Below are positions 48,218-57,562 of a DNA stretch of 64,000 nt, in pieces (the stretch's first letter is position 1; each line of letters starts with the position of its first letter). The position numbers and the translations under genes are program-made. The notes under the pieces are model-generated. The model was given only the letters and a program-made list of their open reading frames with translations, had not been told where the DNA came from and did no database searches. The stretch comes from Ceratodon purpureus (taxonomy: Eukaryota > Streptophyta > Bryopsida > Pseudoditrichales > Ditrichaceae), in the NCBI GenBank assembly GCA_014871385.1, contig CM026428.1, forward strand, positions 15,034,476-15,098,475, read 5' to 3'.

Positions 48218-48401
48218 TATAAATTTCTAATATATGTAATCAAACAATTGTAATAACAATTGCTTGCATTATTCTAGTAATCAATACAAGGTCTTGCGGC
48301 TCCAAGTGGAAGAAAATCATTCTATTTAAATTTTGGTTGTTGCACTATGAAACACAATTTTGAAGTGTTTTCTTGGAAAAATATAGTGAGAATACTTAAA
48401 T

Positions 48402-48669
48402 TTAACCCCTAAAGTCGAAATCGACCTGATCACTATTCATCTCTCTGAAACGATCCTTTCTGAAATTGTTGCACAATCTTTTTTCTAAACTTGGTCTTGA
48501 AAAATCCAATTGTAGGATCTTGTTCAAAGCCATCCAATTAGTCTACCTGTGAAGTTTTATCAATTTTGACCGCACAGATCTTGAGATATATTTAGTCAAA
48601 GTTCCAAGTTTTATAAAAACTTTCAGGCTGATGAATAGTGATCGGGTCGATTTCGACTTTAGGGGTTAA
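48402..48669. mobile_element. TTAA-bounded MITE with 40-bp inverted ends
   Basis: A 268-bp element with inverted repeats at 48402-48441 and 48630-48669. They match at 39 of 40 positions, including the outer TTAA. Termini read TTAACCCCTAAAGTCG. The interior keeps GTAGGATCTTGTTC and AGATCTTGAGATA, similar to blocks in families A and D. The near-perfect ends make it the best-preserved TTAA-bounded element in the window. Confidence 0.9.
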
Positions 48670-49362
48670 AATGGCTTTAAGAATGAAAAAATCAATTATA
48701 CTCTCTGACGTTTAATCCTTATTCTTCCATTACAAAATATGTGACAAGTTCTTCTGCATTTTCCACTTTCTAGTTTTCTTAAATATTGTCAATGCCTTTA
48801 TATGAAGGGGCCTTTGTTTGCCTTTCATCTCCTTTTCATTGTTGTTTTTAAGTCGTAATCTCCTAAGATTGTCTTTATTTTATTGTCAAGATTACAATAA
48901 AGGATAATAATAGACTTGGAATATTTTAATTTTATAAATGAAGAGCCCCTCCTAGTAAGGGCTCACGGTCTGGGAGAGGTCTCATGGCGGAGCCAAAAGG
49001 CCTCTCTCGAGGCATGAGCCTTGACAGGGAGAGGCTCTCTTGGCATAACTCCCTGCAAGTTTTCCTACGTGGGGGAATTCGGGGCAAAAGCTTAGGAGAC
49101 CCTCCTAATCCAAATTATATTGCGGGAGGTGCTCTGGATCTTTACTTAAAACAAACCCAAAAAAAGATACGACTCACATCATGTATAAAAGGCAAACCTA
49201 TGTAAGATTTGTTATATTGATTCTAAAAACATCATAGATTTTAAAGTGTATTAAGTTCAAATAGAAGAAATATAATGTCAATTCCAAACATATATGGACT
49301 TATAATAGGCTTATTCAATATAATTCAAATCAAACTTGAAGTTATGTGGCCTTATACTAATT
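48670..49362. other. AT-rich DNA with a GC-rich 200-bp island
   Basis: The stretch 48940-49140 is sharply GC-richer than its flanks. It contains the hairpin-forming GAGCCCCTCCTAGTAAGGGC near its left edge. A 73-codon frame crosses it without recognisable similarity. It may be part of a transposon I cannot classify. Confidence 0.4.
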
Positions 49363-50197
49363 AGGGAAAATTCGGGATCTTTAAAAGGCCTTTAGGTTTC
49401 CCACTTGCTTTAAATTTTGGTGAAATCCGTGCACTTTATCCTGTTGGCACCAATGATGCCACAAGGTCGCCAACATGAAATTCCGTGAGTCGAGCCAATT
49501 GCTGCTAGCACGAGCGTGTGTCAAAGCTGTCAGAGCAATAAACAATGCCAACAATAATGACGCTGCCAACAGTGTGGCTCATGCGTGTGTCAAAGCTGTC
49601 AGAGCAATAAACAATGCCAACATTAATGATGCTGCCAACATTGTGGCTCATGATGCTCTCAACCGGCAAGATAAGGTGGAGGCACCTATAACCGACCACT
49701 TAAGAGATTTGCCACTAAGATTGGAGGTGTATAAGTTGAGGGAGATTTTTCCCTGAAGTAGAAATAGGTTTAAGGAGGAATGCAACTTTAAATGTCATGT
49801 TTACTTCAATATTTAATTTATTATGAATTTTGAAAGACATTTTTTTTTTGTAATACATATAACCGATATGTAGGCCCACCTAAAACCGACCACCATGACA
49901 CCAAAACTTGATCACTGTGCTACTATCAAAATATTCCCAAATGATTCCATTTGATTTCCTTTCTACCAATCATGCTTGATACTTTCTTCTAGATCTCCCA
50001 AGATTTTGAACAGTAAGTGGTTGGAAATGGAGGTCAGAAATGGAGAAGTCTACTGATTAGTTATGGGTACCTGGTCAGCTATAGGTGCCTCCACCTTATG
50101 TACTAATGGGATTACCTAGAGAAGGATGCGTCGGCAATATGTTCAATTACTTTGGGCTGTTTTATAATGCCTTTTGGAGACTCCACATTTCTCCTAT
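49363..50197 (+). mobile_element. Inverted-repeat element, family H copy 2, interrupted by a nested MITE
   Basis: It matches the element at 26740-27120 on both sides of an insertion. The left part (49363-49670) holds TTTAAAAGGCCTTTAGGTTT, ACTTTATCCTGTTGGCACCA and GCCACAAGGTCGCCAACA. The right part (50100-50197) holds AGAAGGATGCGTCGGCAATA and GGAGACTCCACATTTCTCCT. A 69-bp unit starting GCGTGTGTCAAAGCTGTCAG is in tandem at 49514 and 49583; it is single in copy 1. The nested MITE occupies 49671-50099. Confidence 0.65.
49671..50099. mobile_element. MITE nested in family H element, 28-bp inverted ends
   Basis: A 429-bp insert whose ends are inverted repeats, ATAAGGTGGAGGCACCTATA continuing [AG]C[CT]GACCA on each side, with two differences in 28. 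The TA just inside the edge may be the target duplication, giving the terminus AGGTGGAGG. Related relics lie at about 30394-30600 and possibly 60808-61010. No coding capacity. Confidence 0.8.
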
Positions 50198-53004
50198 TGA
50201 ATTCCAAGATCAATACGTTTTCATGTGTTGCACATTAAAGTTGAAATATTATTTCTAAATCTACTTCAAGGGAATTATTTTAAATTATAAAATTAATAAT
50301 TGTAATATAAACAACACAGTAATATCCAAATGAAATATTAAAAATCATTTATGTTTCCTATTTTTATATTTAGAGAAAAATAAACCCCTTGTACTAAGAT
50401 GTTTGTCAAATCTACACCATCTTAGATTTATGTCAATATTCTTACAACAAAAATTTGTTCCAAATTGCAACGTAATCTGATTCTTTCATTAAGAACAGAT
50501 GATGAAAAAATAACTCTTTATACTTTCAAGCACGCAAAGTGTCAAAAAATGTTAACTTAGGATGGAACCCTAGATGAATGAAATCGATTCAGAGCTATTT
50601 GACTCATAAATTATAAAAAAAAATACTTATATTTTAGGATTCACCTTATATTTAATCCCTAAAGTGGCAAAATTGGGTTTTTTTAGAGTTTGGGCACGTA
50701 CCTGTGACTTCAGTTTAAATTGATATTTTTGGAAACTTTTTATGAATGTTTGCCATCTTCTTCATCATCTTTATCTTACATGCTTTTACTATTAATCAGC
50801 TCATGTTCCTTCAGAATAACAATTTCTATATTTTTGACCACCTAGTATAACATCTTAATAAAAACATCATAAGAAATTAAACAAAAAAATAACCCCTAAA
50901 ATCTTAGCAACAAAGAAGTTGAATTTTTCAGATAACTCACAAATTTCTCAATCAGTTTGGAGGTAAAACTATTTTTACTATCATTCCAATCACTTCATTT
51001 CCAATTTAGAAATAAAATTATCAAATATAGAAACATCACTTCCATCAATAAAACAAAAATCTTATAAATCCAAATAAAAAAAATAAAAATTTGATAAGAA
51101 ATAATAGAACATACACGGAGAAATACAAGATATTTAATATCATCACTTTTTGGCCATGTACTTCAATTACTTATTAAAGAAACTGGACAAATTTCAGAAC
51201 ACTTGGATTTGAAAATTAATAATTTATTCAGATGACAACATAATATCCAAAGAAGAAAAGTATGAGATTGCTTAAATCACGGAAATAAGTTGGCTTGCTC
51301 AATCCATCAGTTGGCCTCTATCAGAGCAAAATGCACTGAACTTATCAAGGCCCTTCCTGGTGGAACTTACCATGGTGTATCATGTGTGTCATTTTTATCT
51401 TTATTTTTATTTTTATTTTTATTTTATTTTTTATTTTTTTTGGAGCATGTGTGTCATTTTGTGTCATTTTGTGGCCGGACTTTCATAGCTACTAGTTTAT
51501 TTAGTCAGACAGGCCTAGAGCCTGTGGTGGGACACAGGAAAAATGTAGGGGCTGGAAAAAAAAGAAAAGATATATTTGCACATATGGACATATATTCCTC
51601 CAACAGGAATAGAGAATAAGATGACCCTTTTTAAAATAATACAATTGTGGAATCTTCAACTCTCACCCCATCTATTCATTCTATCTCATGTGGTGTGAAT
51701 CAAGGTTTGGGAAGTTTCAAAGGTCATCCAACTATTATCTTCTTTTACTAAGATTACTCGATAATTTGTGTATGATATTTATGTGATACTTCGGTGATAC
51801 TTATGTAAAATTTGGGTTTTGGACTGGGAAAAAATCCTAAACTTTCAAACCAAATTGGTAATTTGGCACTTTCATTCGGCTGACTTACAAATAGGTGTTA
51901 GATCTCATCGACCATTGGTGTGAATACTCTAATAATTCTACCCAAATGTAAAGCAGAGGGCTTGTGAATATTCATTCTAACCATAATTGGCCTGTTTGTG
52001 TCAAAATTTGGGCAGTCAGACAGCAAAGGGCTGCACTGCATTCCGTTGTATGTACCTACTTTAAAAATCAGAAAAAAAACCAGTCAAGAGAATAAATAAA
52101 GGGAGACCATCAAAAACATATTAAATTTAAAAGTGACAACAACAAAATTGAGACCGGACCTGGCTGGGGTATATGATTGAAAAAATTCAGGTTGGAGCTG
52201 CACCATCCGAATTCATTTTGAAGACCAATTGGGTCGGTGTCAGACGCTGGACTAAGTCTCACTTCCAAATGGCCAGTTCAATTCATTAAAATAAAATCTC
52301 AATTTCTTTGCCCCCATTGCAAAAGGCTCTGTTTCTGTTAGTTTGAATTAAAACTAAAAAAAACACTTGAAGTTAAAGTTTAGGTGGCGGCATGGCCTGG
52401 TGTTGAAAATTTAACTTGAATTTTGAAATTTGAAACTATGAAATTTTGAGATTCAAAATTTGAAAGGAGATTCAGTAATTCATAATACAGTGGGGGTATT
52501 GACGGTTTCTGTATGACACAGTATTCAGTAAATTAAAAGCATTGATACCTCAGGTACTGTACTCACAAAGGAGGGCCTTCTGAAGAAGAATCTCCTACAC
52601 TTTGGTAGATGCTGCATCGTACAAGGATACAGTTATACTTCTGTACTGGTATTTATGATGTTAATGCCAAGGGGCCACAGCATCCATGAATCATGAGGTG
52701 CTGGACTCTAGTTTTGTTGGTTTAATCCATGCAGCATATTTGCAAGGATGACTTCCAAACAAAAAAATATCAGCAGATGGAATTTTGGGTGAGAGCTATA
52801 ATTTTTTTATAATTTAATAATGAATTAGTTATGATATTTTAATGAATTACTGATATAATTATGTGTAGACTCTTAGATTTGTTTTTTAGAGTGACCCATT
52901 TATGTTTATACATTATCTACTAATCACTTATTACCATACTCATATTATTCCATAATCAAGCATCAAGGTAGTTGGATCAAAAACTAAGATGTTTGATGAT
53001 ATTG
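50198..53004. other. AT-rich intergenic DNA, no recognised gene
   Basis: It includes a TTAA-type end at 50652 (TTAATCCCTAAAGTGG, family F as at 332) and a T/A-rich tract at 51390-51440. The short frames examined are unconvincing. Confidence 0.5.
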
Positions 53005-53124
53005 CACTAGTGGATAGTGAGTCCTTCCCCTCGAGAAGTTTTGGAGGAATCGGTAACAGTTCCTCCAATTGGTACCGATTCCTCCACAAATTTTTTGAGG
53101 AGAACAACTCCCTTCCCACTAGTG
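53005..53124. mobile_element. Miniature CACTA element, 120 bp
   Basis: It starts CACTAGTGG and ends CCACTAGTG, and is flanked on both sides by TTG (53002-53004 and 53125-53127), a 3-bp duplication. CACTA/TAGTG termini with a 3-bp duplication define the CACTA (En/Spm) superfamily. Inside, GGAGGAATCGGTA appears in both orientations as subterminal inverted repeats. It is one of the smallest elements in the window. Confidence 0.85.
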
Positions 53125-53561
53125 TTGTCTACTAGGAAGCGATGTGTTGAATATTGGTGCCACATGAATTTAGATGATAATAATTTGCGGCACCTAAATT
53201 CTACTTGGATAAATGTGCATCAACATTGTTAAGTGTTTTCTACAAGTGATTTATTACACCTCCAATTCTATTTTGTGTTGGACATGAAATATTGTGATGG
53301 TTAATTAGTAAAGCGTATATTAAATATCATTATAATCTCAAATAAGGGTCTTTGATTTGCATACTTATGCATGATTTACGAAGATATGTTCTTAATTAAG
53401 TTGTCAAATAGAACATGTCAAAATATAATACAAATCACATTGTTTTCTCAATAAAAATGGCACAAATTATTAGAGGAGTTTTCAAAGAATGTAGATTCGT
53501 CCAAGTTATGTGGTCCACACTAGGTAGAATTACAAGTGTAGTCCTTATATCGGATACAATG
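53125..53561. other. AT-rich spacer before the Tc1 element
   Basis: No feature recognised. Confidence 0.5.
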
Positions 53562-54014
53562 TACAGTCAGGTACAGCTCATTTACGAATTCTTGCCCTCA
53601 GCCTTCTCTGTGCTTCACAAATTCCAAAACTTTAAAAATTTGCCAATGTCGGTGGAATTGGTTGTTGACTTCGAATTTTTTTCACCTGGTCCCACTGCTA
53701 GAACTAGGCCGAAGACTTATTTCTCCGCCGTCAAATGCAATACCATTTTCAGAAGAAAAATTTGAATCTCAACATGGGCTTCACATGGCCACGCCGCCCC
53801 GTCATGCTTATCGCCACCGCTCTCCCGATTGAGAGATATAACATGCGTAGTTTTCAATGCGTACAAGCTCCACACATGCTTGGCAACAAAGTCCCCAAGC
53901 CATAGGACTTCTCGTCTGCTTCCCTGCCCCTGCATTACCCGAAATGCATTGGATGCACCTACTTCACGAATGCTGAGATTCAGCTTGGTTGTGCTAAGCA
54001 ACTTGAGGAGGGGG

Positions 54015-54020
54015 TATATA
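54015..54020 (+). promoter_or_regulatory. Possible TATA box of the Tc1 transposase gene
   Basis: TATATA within GGGGGTATATATTC lies about 750 bp upstream of the start codon, at the point where a GC-richer leader begins. Positional inference only. Confidence 0.3.
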
Positions 54021-54470
54021 TTCTAGTGAGAGTGCCGACCTCCACTGCTTATGGGATAATCTGCAAGGCGCACTTCTTCTGCATTGGACGTTAGGATCCC
54101 AGGAAGGGTGTATCAGTTGGGTGCCTTCACCTCTTCTCTTTTTCTTCTTCTCCCCCATCTCAGCATTGCCATTTCTCCTCTAAGTCCCAACTCACACTTG
54201 CATTCTGAATCTGCTCTTTTGAAACATCAAATAATTCATTGCTATATAGCTTGTTTAGGAGTGTGTTCAATTCAATCAACTTCTGGGATTTTGCTCTAGA
54301 TTTTTTTATTGGGAGTATTTGAGTTGAGAATCTGTCCTGCTTCAGCTTCAATTTGCTTGAACAGCGGTTTTGGATCTGCTTGCAGCACCGTTGTATTGGG
54401 AATACGCACTGGTTGGAAGTTTGGGGGATTTGTTGAGATGCTGGTTCTGCATAAATCTGTTGAGATGCTG

Positions 54471-54591
54471 CTTGAAGTGGATACTGATTCGATACTGGTT
54501 CAACTTGAAGTGGATATTAGTTCAGCTTGAAGTGGATATTGGTTGAATCACCTTGAAGTGGATATTGTCATCAGGCAGCTTGAAGTGGATA
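54471..54591 (+). repeat. Five copies of a 13-mer in the transposase leader
   Basis: CTTGAAGTGGATA occurs exactly at 54471, 54504, 54526, 54552 and 54579, with spacers of 9-20 bp. It lies between the inverted repeat and the start codon, where a transposase-binding or transcription-factor-binding array could sit. Confidence 0.85.
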
Positions 54592-54664
54592 ATGATTTAG
54601 CGTCTTATGAGCTCAGCTTCAATCGTTTCTTCTCGATTCCACATCATCTTCAAATATATATTTG

Positions 54665-54756
54665 GTGAGTTTTATATCCATATCTTCTTTGGTCTTATTT
54701 TACAATGAATTCTCAAATGTTTCTTCAATTCTCATAGACTTAATTGCAATTTACAG
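54665..54756 (+). other. Likely 92-bp intron in the transposase 5' UTR
   Basis: GTGAGT at 54665 and TTTACAG ending at 54756, six bases before the ATG at 54763. The intervening DNA is AT-rich, as plant introns are. Splicing is inferred. Confidence 0.5.
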
Positions 54757-54762
54757 ATCATC

Positions 54763-55776
54763 ATGCGTACCCGAACATTGAGCAATCACGAGAGGGGTCT
54801 AATCATAGAATTGAGGAATGCTGGGATTAAATCTGGACGGATTGCAGAATTACTCGGAATGCCTCGTTCTACCGTTTCCACAGTTCTAACAAAGTGGAAG
54901 AAATTTGGGTTTAATACCACTCAGAAACCTAAACCGCGACCACCAAAGCTATCTAATCGTTCAGTTAGGGATCTAGCACGCCTTGTTCAAGGAGATCGTC
55001 GATTAAATTTAGTATCAATTGCAGAGAGTTTTGGTGTTCATAGAAACACCATCCGCACTTACATGCGACAACTTGGATTTGGAAGTCGGGTAGCTATAAG
55101 GAAACCTTTCCTTAGTTTTATGCATAGAAAAAAGAGATTAGCATTTGCTCGTAGATACAGGCATTGGACAGCCGAAGATTGGTCAAAGATTATCTGGACC
55201 GATGAATGTTCTTTTGAATTGGGTAAAGATTCTCGGCAGATTCGAGTTTGGAGAAAAGGTCATGAAAAATATGCCGACCAATGTCTTGCGCCAACATTCA
55301 AATCAGGGAGAACATCCGTTATGGTGTGGGGAGCATTCACAGGTTTTGACAAGAGTCCTCTCGTTTTTTTACGAGAAGGGGAGCGAACGGCAATTCCTTT
55401 TGTGGAACATGTCTATGATAGTGTTCTCTGTGGCTTTTATTTCATGCACGATGCATCACATGAACTTCTCTTAATGGAAGATGGTGCTCCTGTGCATCGT
55501 GCTAAGCTTTCTGGACTTTGGAGACAAGCACATGGCATTCAGAAATTGCAATGGCCTGCCAATTCACCCGACTTGAACCCCATTGAGAACCTTTGGAAAA
55601 CCATGAATAACAAGTTTCGTTATTACAAGAGACCGCGCAACAAGGAGGAAATGAGGGCACTCATTCAAGTCATTTGGAATGACATTTCTCTTGAACAACT
55701 CCAACGGCTGATTGAAACCATGCCTAGACGAATGCAAGCTGTGATTTCAGCAAGGGGGGGTAGCACTCGATGGTAG
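54763..55776 (+). CDS. Tc1-type transposase, DD34E
   Basis: A 337-residue single-frame protein, the usual size for Tc1 transposases (about 340). It would bind the element's inverted ends and cut and paste it into TA sites in the nucleus. An N-terminal helix-turn-helix (about 5-48, with RIAELLGMPRSTVSTVL) is followed by a basic KPKPRPPK linker and a second helix-turn-helix (about 65-105). The catalytic domain (about 140-290) has Asp147 in IIWTDECSF, Asp240 in LLLMEDGAP and Glu275 in SPDLNPIENLW. Exactly 34 residues lie between the last two. The end, MPRRMQAVISARGGSTRW, is typical of Tc1. All catalytic residues are present and there are no stops or frameshifts, so it may be active. AATAAA follows at 55845. 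The start is the first ATG after a likely leader intron. Confidence 0.96.
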   Translation: MRTRTLSNHERGLIIELRNAGIKSGRIAELLGMPRSTVSTVLTKWKKFGFNTTQKPKPRPPKLSNRSVRDLARLVQGDRRLNLVSIAESFGVHRNTIRTYMRQLGFGSRVAIRKPFLSFMHRKKRLAFARRYRHWTAEDWSKIIWTDECSFELGKDSRQIRVWRKGHEKYADQCLAPTFKSGRTSVMVWGAFTGFDKSPLVFLREGERTAIPFVEHVYDSVLCGFYFMHDASHELLLMEDGAPVHRAKLSGLWRQAHGIQKLQWPANSPDLNPIENLWKTMNNKFRYYKRPRNKEEMRALIQVIWNDISLEQLQRLIETMPRRMQAVISARGGSTRW

Positions 55777-55844
55777 GTAGTTTGCACGTTAATTATAGAA
55801 TGTTTCATTATTTGGAAGTTTCATGTATTTTTTTTTTTTTTGTA

Positions 55845-55850
55845 AATAAA
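55845..55850 (+). terminator. Polyadenylation signal AATAAA of the transposase gene
   Basis: Canonical AATAAA about 70 bp after the transposase stop codon, preceded by a T-run, inside the transposon. Confidence 0.55.
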
Positions 55851-55994
55851 GTACTCTTCACTACGAACCCACAGCAACTTTCGGTTTGAAAATCGGACTG
55901 TTTTTGAGCATGATACAGCTTTCCCAAGTTCATGAACTTCCCTGTGCACTTGGGCTGCAGACAAGAATTCGTAAATGAGCTGTACCTGACTGTA

Positions 55995-57562
55995 CTACTA
56001 GATAGTACGAAATACAACTGCCAGTCATACTCGTTTAGAAGTACATGAGTCTCATACTAAGGCCAAAAGTACTCAAAAAGAATTTCTGTGAAAGAGTTGT
56101 AGTGTACTGGGACTGGCATTTCTCCTACACTACGTATTCTAGAGTAAGTTGGTTAGAAAATGACTTTGGAATGGCACAAGGTCTTTCTGCTGCGGTTGTG
56201 TGGGCCTTTCGGCAATGAAGATGGTTATTCACTGTGTGAAGAAAAGCAAGAAAAAGGACAATGAAAAACTCCGTTCATTTGCTGCAAAAATAAAGGAAAA
56301 AGTACTTTGGTGTTCACTGAAACCCAGTGCCTGGAGGATGGCAGTGCTGCAGCTCTCTAACTTACGTCGAAAACCTCATGTCCCACTGCCAAAATATTAA
56401 GTCCAACTCCCGAAATGTATTCTGCAGCGCAGGGAGATTAATGCCAATTCAAGGTATTGATGATGCCAAGTATTCCAGAAGGATCTGCCAGAAGCAAGAG
56501 GGTGTTCAGAAGCCTGTTGAAATGTCGTTGGCCAAACTTGGTGCAGGTATTTCACAGCCGTTTCCTTCTTCCGAATCCCCAGGTTCAACGCTTCTGCCGT
56601 CAGTTGGAGCCAGGATAGAAGCGACCTCGGCCTTTCAAGGGCAGTAATATAACTGCTTCATAGCAAAGCGCACGTACTTCATAATGGACCTGAAAAACTT
56701 TCAGGTTCAAGGAAGGATGAGGCTCATGCTTCAGCTTCCCTTCTCATTTGGACTTCTGTAGCAATCTATCGGATTAGTTCACTAGAAATGACAAACAGTT
56801 TTCATAACTCATGTTAGCACTATGGTATACGGTGACGACCTGACCAAATTTTCCACATACTGCAGGAGCTATGAAAGCTTGCCAGGAAAAAAAGGACATA
56901 ACTTCGAAGGCTCTACCGGTACTGTCTGTCTGATTCAGGAAAGGACATATGAAAGGTGCATGACTAAAAACAGAGCTAAGCTCTTTGCTTTGACTTGTGA
57001 TATACTTCTTCATGCGTGGCAATCGACGTTCCCCACAAGCATGCATTTAACGGGTGATGACTCAGAATACTGTACCAATGACACAGTTCTCTCATTCCAA
57101 GGCGATCAAGGATGACTACTACACTACCATGGAATACCAAAACGTCCTAAAACTCGTCATCGATACATATACATCAGCAGCTTAGACTTTTCACAGGATC
57201 ACACATTAACACAAGTTTGACAGAAAAGAAACACAATTCGAAGCTTAGAATAAAGGGGAGCCAAGGCTAACAAAGATAAGAGTCTGTAGAAGCTACACTT
57301 AATGCCACACTAGGAATAGTTGACTGCTCTCATTCAGGATGTCTATTATCTACTTGGCCAAAACCCAGGATGTTCCTACGGATGTCCCCATAGATGATTG
57401 AGGTTGATAACATTGAACATCGAAGTCACTAGAACATCTCATTTGATCAAATTCTCTTTTTGTAGTACCTAGTAATGTTTTGAGCTAGTTCTAAAAATAT
57501 AAGCTCAAACAAACCCTTGTGGCACAACAGGATATAACACACCAATCACATATAGGACATGC
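55995..57562. other. Unassigned DNA between the Tc1 element and LSM3, includes LSM3 3' UTR
   Basis: Balanced composition, unlike the AT-rich sea. A palindrome, GTACTACTAGATAGTAC, sits at the transposon's right edge (55992-56008). Frames at 56200-56647 (+) and 56774-57046 (-) are open for 60-106 codons but unfamiliar. The part nearest 57562 is probably LSM3 3' UTR. Confidence 0.45.

Larger units (their letters stand above)
53564..55992 (+). mobile_element. Complete Tc1-type transposon (DD34E)
   Basis: A 2429-bp element flanked by TA at 53562-53563 and 55993-55994. The 31-bp terminal inverted repeats at 53564-53594 and 55962-55992 are identical and start CAGTCAGGTACAGC. It carries one uninterrupted transposase gene (54763-55776) and a leader of about 1.2 kb. 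Intact ends, target duplication and open frame mean it may still be mobile or inserted recently. Composition is GC-richer than the flanks. Tc1 DD34E elements are mostly animal and fungal; plant mariner-like elements are usually DD39D. Confidence 0.95.

Noticed and set aside
3503..48669. CCCTAAA at element ends as interstitial telomere repeats
   Set aside because: The motif occurs once per end, always next to TTAA and in inverted orientation at the other end. It is a transposon terminus and not a telomere array.
49475..49756. 93-codon frame with repeated KAVRAINNAN blocks
   Set aside because: It is created by the 69-bp tandem duplication inside a family H element and runs into the nested MITE.
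56200..56647. Open frames of 60-106 codons between the Tc1 element and LSM3
   Set aside because: They overlap in different frames, have no recognisable domain and no splice-consistent neighbours. Probably untranslated or intergenic.
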